From positions 9,796,001-9,860,000 of the forward strand of contig OZ176054.1 of NCBI GenBank assembly GCA_964247055.1: a DNA stretch of 64,000 nucleotides, written 5' to 3'. The notes beneath the pieces were generated by a model. The model saw nothing but the letters and a program-made list of their open reading frames with translations. It was not told the origin of the DNA and ran no database searches. Positions 38,504 through 52,654 of this stretch are shown piece by piece. The DNA comes from Paragordius varius. Taxonomy: Eukaryota > Nematomorpha. Both the position numbers and the translations under genes were made by a program. The stretch's first letter is position 1; every line of letters starts with the position of its first letter.

Positions 38504-38806
38504 TAATAGTCAAAGATAATTTCTGCTAGCTAAAAGCAGTGGTTTTGCTAAAGAAACAATCGCATTAAGCATAATCCGAAGAAACAAAGTCAAGTAAAAT
38601 ATTGAATAGTTGGCCTAATATTTGTACTGATCTATGAATCTATCAAAATTACAGAAATGTTAAACTCTCAAACAGATTAATATGGAATTTAGTGTGCTGA
38701 TTAAATTTATTGGTACTAGAAGCTAATAAATGATTAACATGTTGGTTGATAAATGTAACTAATTTGATTGGCTATGTAACTATTTTTTAAAGAATTTTAT
38801 TTTTAA

Positions 38807-41709
38807 TTAAACAGAAAGTTTGGTTGGTGAAACGACCGAAAACACCAATTTTCCATAATCTATGTTTAAATCGGGTTTAGGCCGATAAGCCAAAAAATAT
38901 TCATCATCTTCGAAAGTTATTCCATTTATATCCACTTTGAAACATTTTTTCTCCTAAAATATAAATAAGTTTTAAAATACAAAAGAGATTATTATATTAG
39001 TTTGAAAAAAGATTATTATAATAGAATTGACAGAAAACTTAACCTTTTTCTTTTTTCCGCGGTGACATATTGGGTAAGTTTTATATCTTAGAGGTTAATC
39101 TTGTAAAGAAACTACTGTTTTAAGTGGTTTTAGTTAAAATATATCAATTTATCCTCTATCACCCTGATCACAATATAATATAAGAATTTAATGAAAAATA
39201 AAATCAAGCTTAATGTAAAGTCGATCTTTAGAGAAACCGATTTACGCTAGAATCAAGCTTCCTCCCAAATATCATTTTTAAAATTTTGTACTCGGCTACA
39301 ATAATTTTTGACCTTGTTAGCCCAGGTTAAAACGTTATGTGAGTCAATGATATCAATAAAATTTAATAAAAATCGTAATTTTGAAAAAAATTGGCCTTTT
39401 AAACCTATAAAAATAATTATTCGTGGGTCAAATATATCTGGTATACTATAATTTTAATTCTTTATAAAATCGAAGTATGTTGACATATCCAGCATAAGTC
39501 TGTAAATTTGATAATATGATATGCTCTTTCCCACTCATTTTCAACTTTTTTCATTTAAATCAATAAAATTATAATTCCACCACCGAAAAAACGTGGAATT
39601 ATTTTAATAAAATTATTTTACAATTAAGTTAATGAATATGAAAAAAATTGTCATTAGTATCAGATTAAATTTACTTACGCGTTTTATATCTACATCCTTG
39701 TCTAGTATAGCTTTTTCTCTGGTCTCTAAAAATATTTTATATTGATTAGTTGGGTTCAAATCCAAAAATTTTGTGCAGATTTCCAAAGTGTTTTCATTGA
39801 TACAGCCATAATCATCCTTTAATATATTCTCATTTTCTAAATTATTATTGAGACAAAGATTAATTTAATAGATATGATATTAAGATGAAATATTTGTTTA
39901 AACTTACACACACCAAATTATTAAGAGACTTATATTAATTTTTTTGGGAGTTATTTTAAATTTATTTTTCAGTTCCAATCTTATTTAACACTTGGATTTA
40001 TCACATTATTTAAATCGATTTAAATGGGATTGGATACCCTAGGCCTGTTTTAAATATTTCAAAAATATGGAATGAATTGAACCGTGGCGAAAATTGAACT
40101 TATATAACACTAATAAACCCAAATATAAAAAAATTATTCAAAAAACAATATTACTTATTTTAAAGTAGAAATAGGTAAAATTAAGTCAACGTGACATGTG
40201 TCATCAGCTAAATTTTAATATAATACAAAATAAACGACTTTTCATGTTTATCAATGTTAGATGAGTTTTAATTTAAAATTATTTTTGATTTTTTTAAAAA
40301 TCTTGAAAAATTTGTGACATAAAAATGGCGTAGATGTAGTTTGATATGAAACTTTTTTTCAAAACTAAATTTTATAAGATATCTCGGCTTATATATACAT
40401 TTTTTATGATAAAAGCATAAATTTAAATTGGGACCGTTTCTTTTTAAGTAGTTTTTCAACTCAATTATAGTCTGGGGTTTTAGATACCCCAATTCGAATC
40501 GAAGTGTTATAACAATATCGATAAAGTTATATTTATAATCGTATATAATGAGAAAAATGCCGTTTTCCCTAATTTTTATATCCATATGTTTAAATGTAAA
40601 AAGTGTGACATAATTAAATGTGCCCCCAAACTCTTACATATGCTATTCGTATTATTATATTAGATCAATAGGCACCACGGTAGTGTAAAACAATTTTCCC
40701 TATCTTATATTATTTTGTTTATTTTATTCAATAATATGTTATATTTTTCCATACATAACTGTGTTGCCAATAGATAAATTATAAGCGAAAAACTCAGCTA
40801 ACATACCGTAATTAAAATGATTCACTTTAACTTGGCAATATGAAATTAAAATCGATTTGAATATAGTATTAAGCTGGAATTAAAAAATTAAATAACGTAG
40901 AAATAATATACTCATATAATTACCAATAAGTTTTTCGCCATCGACTATAAATTATAAAAAAATTATAAAATATATAGTCAAGTCAGGTTTTCTATTGACA
41001 TTTTTATTAGCGCTATCTTTCCACAGTAACAAACACAAATGGTCACCTATTAAAAGTCTTTTTTGATCTTGCGATTATGTACGATCATATCACTTTTTTT
41101 AATTTTGGTCTGTGTAATTTGATAATATTTCAATTTTTAATGATTTATGGTTTTATTCCCATACAAAAAGCGATAAATCTGTGAGCTTATTAAAATTTGC
41201 ACATCTATTGGCTAATATTAATATCAATAATTACGGGAAAAAACTTAGAAAAACTCTTAAATCAATATGAGTGTTATATATAAATATATGTTATGATTTT
41301 ATAATTTGGTATAATTTTATAAAATTAACATAATTATACCCTTACAGTAAAATGTTATCAAGCTTTGACGCGACATATCCAATACTCCGTCAAGATTTGT
41401 TTGAATCATTATTGAATAATTTCCAGGTTCCAAATTATTAACAATAAATTTTGGCCTCTCGTTCTAAAATATATAAAAAGTAAATCATTAAAAACATATT
41501 TAATGAAAACTTTATTACCATCGCATTTGTCAATTTCACACGTTTCTTTCCAGACATGGTGAATACAATATAACTATTATTGCCCATTTCTGGCACTTCA
41601 TAATCGAACACAAATTTTTTTGCATTTCCAGAATTTTCGATTCTCATTTCATAGCTCTCTATTTCGTACCTTGATGTTTTTCGATTAAAACAGTTCCCCT
41701 TCTCCAATA
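38807..41709 (-). CDS. Copy B 3' block: FN3-like ectodomain and C-terminus
   Basis: Exons 41709-41519, 41463-41346, 40944-40924, 39836-39679 and 38953-38807. The FN3-like signature is clearer than in A: SITIKIDVP in the preceding exon, YEIESYEMRIENSG, FIVNNLEPGNYSIMIQTNLD, then DMSRQSLITFY. The second half has LDLNPTNQYKIFLET and ITFEDDEYFLAYRP. The first exon of the pair (41463-41346) is one codon longer than in A; the last exon has exactly the same length (147 nt). It ends at TAA with no membrane anchor. Confidence 0.75.
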
Positions 41710-41714
41710 CTGTG

Positions 41715-41754
<40 letters not shown>

Positions 41755-44700
41755 TCTGTTTATTAACTATAAAAAATCGTTTCGAAAACATTTAATTAAT
41801 AATTTTAAATATAGGATGGATGCTTTGGACCCTAATTTGACAACATTCAGATACCCTGTATTAATGTGTTTTTTGTTACAAATTCGGATAGATTAACAAA
41901 AACAGTTTATCACAATATGCATTCATAGCTAACGGCAGATATACAAAATAACAATCTCATAAGATTGATTTTTTTAAAAATCTCATATTATCAACAAATT
42001 ATTTTATGTTATCAAGTTCATACTATAATTTATTCCAATTTTGAAGGTGCATAAGCCTATTATATATGGCCATTTTTATATGATATTACACTGTGCGGCG
42101 AAAATGGGAATTAAAAAATGAATGTTTCATAATTTTATAGCTAAAAGCTACCGAATGATGAATATCGAATAGTATATGCGGAATATGGAAAAGAGATATT
42201 TTAATTTTTAAATATTAATATAAAAAAACGCATTTCATTGGGCTGGTCAAATAAAATTAAATAGTCAAAAACGCGTCAACCAAATTTTATTCCTTATAAT
42301 GTTTTATGAAACCTAATAATATTTTTCAGTAAAGATTTTACATTTTTTCAGACTAAGAAAGCTTTACAAGAATTCAACTAAAAAAATGCCCTTTAATGTC
42401 AAAATGACTAATAAAACTTTATATACGGTAAGGGAATTTAATTTTTAAATTCTCATATAAAGAGTCTACCCAATATATCGCAATCAAAAAAGATTCTCAC
42501 ATAAAAATATAATTTTTTGATAATTTGCACTAAAGCTGAAGTGGCGTATATTTGTTACAAAGCTAATATATATTATAAATACTTTTCCCATATTCTATGT
42601 GAAAAAAGATCTACTCGGTTAATCGAGTGAATTTTTAGCAAAAATCTGTGATCAAGATTTTTGGGCATACAAACAAAAACTGAGTAAATGGATCTTTTTT
42701 CTGCACGAATTGTATAAGAAAAGTAATAGTATATAATGGATGTTTTGTAACAATTATGTGCTACTTCCGCTTGGTGCAAATTATCAAAATCTTGATACAA
42801 GGCTTAACTCTTTTTTGAAGGCGATATATTGGGTAAAATTTATGTATAAATTAAATTGTGATTTTATAAAAAAATAAAAATATTATACCTGTTATATCAG
42901 TTAAAACGCGATTTTCCAGCTTTAATTTAAAGTTTTTTCAAACATTGTGAAAAAATGTAACTTTATTAATATTTTTCGTTTAGGTTTATCCTTATAGTAT
43001 ATTTTAACAAGTATAAGACGCGTTTACTGAGCGATAAAAATGTCGTTTTTTTGATTTTCATTGATTTAGAAAATAAATTTTCTAGTATTTTAACCGTAAT
43101 TATTCCATATTCATTATCCGCAACTTTTAGTTAGCGATCATGCATGGACATTCATTGTTTGCTGTGCACCGTGTTATATAAGGGTTTTAAATAAACGAAA
43201 ATCCAATATATAATAAAAATATTTTGGGACAAAAATATGATTTTTTTTTTATTTTTGTTTTGCGATTGATACCTATTATTTTTAGGGGTGTATCCAACAC
43301 GCATCCCGCGATGTGCAGCCCGTTGAAAATTTAAAAATCTCCAATTTTCAAATATATGCTCGCAAAATCTTAACAAAATCCATATTTATTAATAAAATAC
43401 TAAATGAGTCTATCCAATTGCAAAAAACTAGAAAATAATTGTAATATTGCGTTGGCTTGCAGTCGTATGTTAGAAATCTAATAAATAAATTATGAACGCC
43501 CATATAAATTTCGAATGCGGCACGTCGATTTTTTGGGGTCAAAAGTGCGGCCCGCGAAGTCATTTGTGTTGGAGACCCCTGATCTAGAAGCATATCAAAT
43601 AGCTTCATTCGATAGATTATATAGATCTATTTTATTAAATAAATGAAAAATATATGCTGGCATATATTGTTTATTATCAATAAATTGTAGACCTGGGTTG
43701 GGAACATCAATTTTAATAGTAATGGAATCATCTGTTTGATTCACGATAGTTGATGTAACATTGTCAAGAAAAATTTCTTTGCCAGCTAAAATAGTATATT
43801 ATTTAAGAATTTTACCATTTGGCGCCTTTATTGTCGTTTCTATTTCAAGTAATTATAATGAAAATATACCTCCAGGTGGGGAAGGCTTTACAGGGATCTT
43901 AAAAATAAAACTTGTTCCTAATATTTTATGAAAAAACTTTACCATTGTTCTTATCTATATAAAATATTGGGTTATCATATAATTATTATAAAAACAAACA
44001 AGGCATTTTATTTTGTACAAAGTTTTACACCAGCATTAAATATTTTCGTGGGCTCCCAATTTTGCGTAGTCCACCAACAACACCCACATTATAGAAATAT
44101 ACTTGTTTATTAAAAAATTCCAAGAGGATTTCAAGACACAATATTCATAAATAATTACAAATATAATGGAAATGATCAACAAATCAGGATCTCTTTGTTG
44201 TTGTTTATTTTTTTGATATGGGTAAAATGGATTACTAAGTTTAATAAGTACCCCTCAGGTTTAATACCGACTTCATGCAAAATAGCCTCAGTGTAAGCCC
44301 GCCTTGTGGATTTCATATTTAAACGTAACTTAGATTGAATCGTTATTTTTTTTAAGTGGAATACTGAAAATATTTTGAAATCAGGAATATTGAATTCAAG
44401 AAGTGGGATTCGAAAATATATATGGATGAATGACATAAAAGGTCATAAATTAAAACGTATTGTGAACCACATATGGGGCTTAGAGAGCAGTCTGTTTCAA
44501 CGGTAAAACCATAAATTATTTAAAATGAAAAATTTCGAAAATTATAATAATTAAATAATTGGTATAATATAAGAGTTTCATTTTTGTAACAATTAATTTC
44601 GATATAAATTTTGATATTAATAAATATGTTTCCAATACCTTCAGTATTGGTAATCAACCCATGATTGGTATCTAAAAAAATAAAAAATATATTATTACCG

Positions 44701-45635
44701 TATAGATGAAATTAGATGCTTAATTTAATTTGTGAAAATTACAATCTATACAGGAACGTTGAAAGTGAATCGGCGGTCCGATCCGCATACATGTAGTTAT
44801 TCCCAGTATAAATTATAAAAAAATAATCTCAGTTACGATAATATTAGTTATATATTATAAAAACTAACATATCTAAAAATATTTGGTTAATTTTATATAA
44901 TTATTTAAATGAATTTATCTTATGTGAACAAATATTTAAATGATTTTGTTGGTTACAAGGCGGCTGTTATAGCCTTTTTCAAAAATCTTATTAACCCATT
45001 GTAAACAAGAAATAAAAACCATTTAATATTTATTACTCACTTTTACCGACGTTGATATACTTACTTGAAAAAGAATATCCTTTCGAAGCTACAATACTTC
45101 CAATTATCCCTATTAATTAGATTTTTTGATACGTCCAATGGTTGAGCCCAATATCCCTCCAAAAACAATCCCTAAAAATAATTTATATCAATTGTAAAAA
45201 ACATTACCTTTCCCGACTGTTATTAATACCAAATTAGAACATATTATATTTATATATAGTTATGATTAAAATTATAAAGACAAAATGTAAAAACTAAAAT
45301 ACAAATATTTTTTAAAAATCAGCCATATATTTTTAAACTAACGATTATATTAAAAAATATTTGTCTAGTTTTAAATTTTGTCTCGATAGTTATAATTTTT
45401 TACATATTTGAAACTATTACAACATACCGATTGCCGTTTTGACTAAAGTGATTAACAAATTAAGTATTGATGAAAGAACAAATATTTTTAAATTGAATAC
45501 CGCCAATAGCTGTTTTTATAGCCTTTTTTACTGTGTTTGGGACATGGGAAGCCAATTTTGATCCTGAACAGATATAGTTTTTTAAAATATTTATTTATTA
45601 TCATTTATATGAAAGATATATTTTTTTAATTATTT

Positions 45636-45686
<51 letters not shown>

Positions 45687-46810
45687 CTGTGTGCAGAGGG
45701 TTAATTTTTTTAACAAATTTTTTTTTCATGAGAAAGCTTATGACCAGCGAAATCATTTGCCGCAATTTTTATTTTTTGACGAAATTTTTAAAATATTGAG
45801 AGAAAATGGAAATCGGGTAAAAAGTGAAAAATAAGGATAATTCAAAAAATGATAAAAGTTGAGTTATTATGGTTTATTATCATTTTAGGAGATACTTTCA
45901 GTATATAAATAGCTTAAATCATATAGTTATGGTTTCTATATAATATCAGGTCAAAAGATGGCGTTTTTCTTTTAACATCTTTAAACAAAAAAATTTATAT
46001 GAAACTATATTTTAAAATATTTTTTTTACTAGCTTAACTCACTATTACAAAAAATATTGTTTTAATTTTTTCATTTTTTGTCATTGGTTTATGATGTTAT
46101 AAAAATTTATACTTTTTATTTTTTTAATCATACTTTGCGAATATAAATTATACAATTTATGCAAAATAGCATTTAAAAGTAGTGGATACAAATCCCTGTA
46201 ACAAGTCTGTTTTAAGACAAATTAATATATATGTTGGGATTTGTCCGGTTGGTTGATATTCCACTACTTTTAAATGCTATTTTGCATAATTTCTATAGTT
46301 TATAATTCCCACTCATGTAAGATTCCAAAATAAAACTTATTAATTATTTATACACTCATAAACCAAATGACAAAAAATGGAAAAATAAAAAATAATATTT
46401 TTTGGTTTTATTTTGATGTATAAGTTTTTTTCTACTGAATAAAATATAAGATTTTATTAGTGAGTTTAGCTAGTAAATAATTAAAAAAATTATTTTCATA
46501 TAGTTTCATAAATTCTTTTTTGTCTTTTATTTAAAGAAAAACGCCATCTTTTGACCTGAGTATAGAAAGCCTAACTATATGATTTAGGCTATTTATTCTT
46601 ATAAATATCTCCTAAAATGATAATTAACCATAATATCTCACATTTTATCATTATTTTTTAAATTATTTAATTAACCTTAATTTTAAATTTTTGCCCGATT
46701 TCAATTTTCTCTCAATATTTCAAAAACTAGTCGTAAACAAATAAAAAATTTTACGGCATATGAATTCGCTAGACATAAGCTATCTCATGAAAAAAAATAT
46801 TATGTTAAAA

Positions 46811-46846
<36 letters not shown>

Positions 46847-49800
46847 ACCCCCTTTATTGTTGGCCACTTTACATTATTTTGGCCAATGCGGAATACATAA
46901 CACATGGATAAAAAAACAATTAATGTTTAAAATTAAAATCATTTTCCATATCTTCCAATATTAAATATGTTTATTTAATTATGGAGAAAATTTTACTTTT
47001 GTAATGCAAATTGGTCAACTACAACTGTGAATTATTAATATGCCCTTTCTTATAAGTGGGGACATTACATTATCTAAATGTTGTCCCTAATTAAAAATAT
47101 TATTTTTACTTTAGCAAAAAAATATTAAGGCCAGAGGTAAATATAGTTGTTTCACATCCTCCAAAAAAAATTTGTATTATACAAAAAATATATTTAAATT
47201 AAAAAGGTTAGGATCTGTGTTTTAACGATGATATTAACGCTTTAACCAACACGTATGTTAAAAGTATAACATGTTAACTTTTTTCTTATTCAATATATGA
47301 TGATTAATATTATAAAAATCACCATTTCAATAAATATTTTAAAAATGAAATATATTGTTAATTTAGCTTTTATATATCTCTCTTGGATTTTTACTCTCAT
47401 TTTTGACCCCTTCCATTTATCTAATCTAACTATTTTTTTAACTTATGGATAGACCCAAATTTCCATCTTATAATATATAATGTGCCGAATTCGGGACAAA
47501 TATGCAGTTTTCAAAATTTTAGTATTTTTGAATATAATATACCACTATACATAAGTTAAACCCTCATAGATTTATAGCAGCCATCTGCTATCCAATATTT
47601 CAAAATAAAATTTTTATTCAAATTATAAAAGAGTTCTGAAAGATGTCTGATAGTGTTAAATATGTTATAATATGATTTGAACATCTAAATTGCGAAATGG
47701 GTTTCAAACGAAAAATAAAATTATGCGATATGATAAAATATTAAAATTAATACTGGAAAATCCAATATTTTGAAAAAATCAACCAGGGCTTCAAACCGTT
47801 TAAAAAAATAGAGCCGCAACCGACCTAATCTCTAAGAATTTAAAAACAGAACCAGGTTGGAACCGGTGTTTAGAACAGGTGCCATTTAGGTTCCATACTT
47901 TCCATTAAATGATTTTCAGCAACATTTTTTATTATAATATAAAACCCAAATATCAACAATCGTAAACCATATCAGAAATATTAAATAGCCGAATGGTATT
48001 TGTGTTAACGATTGCATCTAAGATGAAAATCTTTATTTAACTTTAAAACATAATTGGGAATTGGTCAAGACTATTCGCAGATCTGAATATATAAATATAG
48101 CGCGGAAATGTTTTTTCCATGTTGGCGGTATAGGGGCCTGATGTGGCCCGTAAGCCTCAGTTTGAGTACCACTGATATATAATGTCCCTCATTTTTTCCG
48201 TTTGGGATAATTATGGATGTCATAGTTTATGGTTTTTTACCAGATTATAGGGCAAAGGTCCTAATCTATAAATTAGAACTATGTAAATAATTATGGTGGT
48301 TCTCATCAAGTGTATAAGTTAAGATATTCGAAAAAATTCTCATCATGGTAATGCTTATTTTGGATATGAAATAAAATGTCATCCTAAATTTTTTCAAAAT
48401 ATAACATTTAAACAGCATTATTAAAACTATGATGGTTATTCCCTTTGGATCGGAAACTAGAAAAAAAATTATCATGCAATCAATATCGAATAATATTTTA
48501 AAAAATAAATTTTATTATTTAAATATAAAACCATATGGAAACTACTTAGGGAAGTGGAACGAAAGCTAACTGGTTTCTGCGGTTCCAGAACCGGACTGAT
48601 ACATAACTATGTAATAAAGGAAGCGGGTCTGTTCCTGAAAACCGAATTTCCTGGAGAAGTGGAACCGAAACTCTGGTTCCTCAATTTCAAGTACCGAGTT
48701 TCTGTTCCATGTGGTTCCGGTTTTGGTTCTAAGTCCTAAAAAATAGTTTTTGAAATTTGTAATACTGTATTATATAATAATTACATTATATGATATACTC
48801 TTTCGAGGGGTCATATCCGTAATTTCGACATAGAACCCTGTCTATGGCGTCCTTGCGTTTTAGGTTCAGTTTTGTCATGTCCCTCTTAATTGTATCTATC
48901 CATCGCGTTTTAGGTCACCCTCTTCCCCTCATACCTTTCACAATAAAATCATCAATCTTTTTACCAATATAGTTATTATCTCTTCTTTCTACATAATACC
49001 ATCTTAGACGATTTACCATCATCTTTTGCGTTACTGGTTGATTTCCGTACTATGTAGACATTCCTCACCTTGTCATTCCTCGTTACACCGCACATCAATC
49101 TAACCATTCTCATTTGAGTAAACTCAAAGTGCCTCTCTCCTGATTTCTTGAATGCCCATGTCTGTGAGTTGTACATCATTGTTGGCTGTACAACAGCACT
49201 GTAAATCTTACCCTGACTTTTAGGTCAATATTTTTATCGCATAAAACATTTAAGATCATTTAATTTGCCCAACTATTTCGAATTCTTAGATTTATATCAT
49301 GCGTTAAAACATTTGCTGCTACTAAAAAAAATATTTGAAACCATCTTACATACTGTAAAAGTATATATGTTTTTTCATACCATTAAAGTTATAATATTCT
49401 AAAAATCACATAAAAATGGTTTATGTGAGTTCTCATTATTGAAAAATAAATTCAATTATATAATTTTTCAATCGATTAAATCTTTTTAATTGCCTTATTT
49501 ATATCCAAAGCTAATGATTGTAATTATGTATAGATTTTTTGGCAATCTACTTTAACCGATATCATTCAAAATAATTTTTTCACATTTATGAAAAAAATAT
49601 ATTAAAAACATTTTCAAACTTTAACTCCGTATACTCCCCATTTTTTCAAATTAAAAAGATATGTTTTTTGACCAAAACATGACAATATATATAAATTTAG
49701 CTCTTACTAGTATTACCTGGTTTAAATGTATCGTCAGGTTCTTTAAAAATGATAGAATAAAATTAATTTTATTGTTAGAATAACCATTAAATAATTGCAT

Positions 49801-52026
49801 TTATTATTTACTTGGTGGTCTATTTTTGACTTTTGTATCCACAGATTCTTTTGCTTGATATAAAAAAGATGAATATAACAATATAATGAAATTAAGATCA
49901 AATAAAAGTATTTTATACTATTTCAATCATAATGACAGTGTACGCATTTTTTTATAATTAAATGAATATTGAAAACAATTTTGACCAAGTTTTTATCATA
50001 TGATTGAAAAATTGATTTAAATTTATATTTAATTTATGTCGTATCATTACCTGTTTCGGGTTTGAATTTATCCTTGGGTTCTTTGAAATATTTAAAATAA
50101 TTAGAGTAAACTGCGTAAGACATAAAGTCAAATATTTTTTTATAAGAACGACAAAAATAACTCGTCGTAAATTGCAAAGTATTTTACGATTATAATTAAA
50201 TTAAAAGGAAATAATAAGATTTTATAAAAGTATGGTTGTCTTTAAAAAAATATTTGCCTAAAAGTTTTTACATTTTGTCTGTAAATTTTTTACTGTAAAT
50301 TTTTTACTGTAAATATATTTTATATATAAAATATGCATTTAATATGTGTATTAAGACTTACTCGTTTCCTGTAAATCTTTCTGGTCATTTACATTGGAAG
50401 ATTTTTGTGATTGATCTATAACGTACATTAACATGAAATTTAAATTTTTTGTCATGTCTCTTGAAAAAAATTACCTTCTTCTCTTGATACGTCTTCATTG
50501 GGCTGATTTTCCGAAAGTTTTACTAAAGTTTGAAAATTTCGTAAAATATAGAATACCAATATAAATTGGATTAGAAAATACATGATGGTAAATTCATATT
50601 ATAAGTTAAATGATATCAAATCTCGTTTTTTTGGCGGATATGGTGGATAGAAATTTATATGTTTTTCACTAATGAATTTAATATATTATGTAAAAGCGTA
50701 TTGTTGGAAAATTCCCTCAACAAATGTGCATAACCGAAAATGAATCGGCGTGTAGAAATAGCATGAAAAAATTATTTCACCAATATTGATTAAAAGATAC
50801 ACGGAGAATCCAAATAAATGCGTAGGTAAAGAAAAAAAGGCTTTTTATTAATCAAACAAATCATAACACTAAATTATTTTTGACGAATTATTTCATACTC
50901 CGTTTTCGGTCAGGTTCCTCGTCGGAAGAAGAATCATCTTGTTTTGGATCGCGATTTGTATTCGATGTCCCTGTTAATGTAAAAATTAAATTGAAATCAT
51001 AACATAAAATTATTTTTGGGGCAATATTTCAAAAAATTACCCTGTTTTGGAGGTTCTTCGTCTGGGACATCTTGATTTGGTTGGCGATTTCTATTCGATG
51101 TCCCTGCTAATGTAAAATATAAATTGAAATCATAACATGAAATTATTTTTGGCGCAATTAATCTTACCTCGTTCTGGATCAGGTTCTTCTTCTGGGAAGG
51201 AATCATCTTGTTTTGATTCGCTATTTGTATCCGATGTGTCTGCTAATGGAAATAAATTGATTCATACCAGCCTCTTGTTCACCTTCCAATATGGGGTTAT
51301 CCGCATCTAAGCTCAAATCACTTTCGTTTACTACATCGGGCATATTATCTAAATCTAACAATATTTAAACAAATTGTCATAAAATGATTTCAGCTATTTA
51401 CTAATGTTATTTATCCAAGGAGGGGGAAAACGTTAAACAAAATATCCAAAATTATCAAAAACTTATACCGGATTGCATTTCTTCAAACTCTAAATATTAA
51501 GAAATAAAGTTATTTTATAAACATCTTTTCCAAATTATAAAATTTTTAATGACTAAAGTACAAATTAAACACAAATATTTAACCCGCTTCGGATATTTAT
51601 TTATTGGTATTATACAAAAATTTAAGAACATTTGGAAAAAGGATAATTGGACGTCCAATGTTTTGTGGATATCAAAGATTGAGTTATTTTTACGTTATTA
51701 ATTGTAGGACACACCCTAAAAATTTCTGTTTACTGTTTCTCAATTAATAATTTACAATACAACATGAAAAAATTGGTATGTAAAAAACTTCTCGAATCTG
51801 ATGTTGTATTTAATTAATTATTTGTTAACAAATTATAATATTAATATGTTTAAGCTTAATTACCTGAATTAACATAATCCGATCCTTCACCTAGAAAATT
51901 TCCTTAAAGTGTAATTGGTATACTTGAAGAATGATCGACCCAATCATCCATATCCGCTGTAAAATATATAATCAAATATTACCAGGGTTCTCGTTCATAA
52001 TTTCTAAAATTTAAAAATATATTTAG

Positions 52027-52083
<57 letters not shown>

Positions 52084-52617
52084 ATTTGCACTTCAAGAGT
52101 GTCCTTGAACACTTCAAGTTGGTCCTTAAAATTTATAAATTTTGATTAAACCATAATTTTTGCATTTAATTTTTATTTTATTAATTTTCTTTATTTATTA
52201 TATATTTATTCATTTAAAAATAAATATATTATATAAAAAATCACTTTTTTGTTTCAAATATTTTTTTTTAATTGAACAAAATTATTGAATTTTAAATGTT
52301 TTTAATGAAAAATTTAAGTAATAACCCAGAAAACTTATATATTTTTTCATTTCGTGTTTAAATAAATATCCAAAATTATTTTAATAAATTAATAAATATA
52401 CGGTTTTTCAAAGATTAAAAGTTGATATAGATTTAAAATTTATGTTAAATAATAGAAAATAGGTTAAAAACAATAAAATAGATGAATTTTACGATTTGAT
52501 TGATAAAAGTTAAAAACAAAACAAAAAAAGTCAAAGGACCAACTTGAACTGTTTAAGGACCAACTTGAAATGTTCAAGGACCAACTTGAACTACAAGGAC
52601 ACTCTTGGAGTGCAAAT

Positions 52618-52654
<37 letters not shown>

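Noticed and set aside
40268-40585. 105-codon minus-strand ORF
   Set aside because: It lies in the arms of the AACACTT foldback and is not conserved as an ORF in the sister copy at 58 kb.
48554-48739. Plus-strand ORF in GGAACCGG-rich DNA
   Set aside because: Part of a dispersed repeat also found at 9.3 and 47.8 kb without an open frame.
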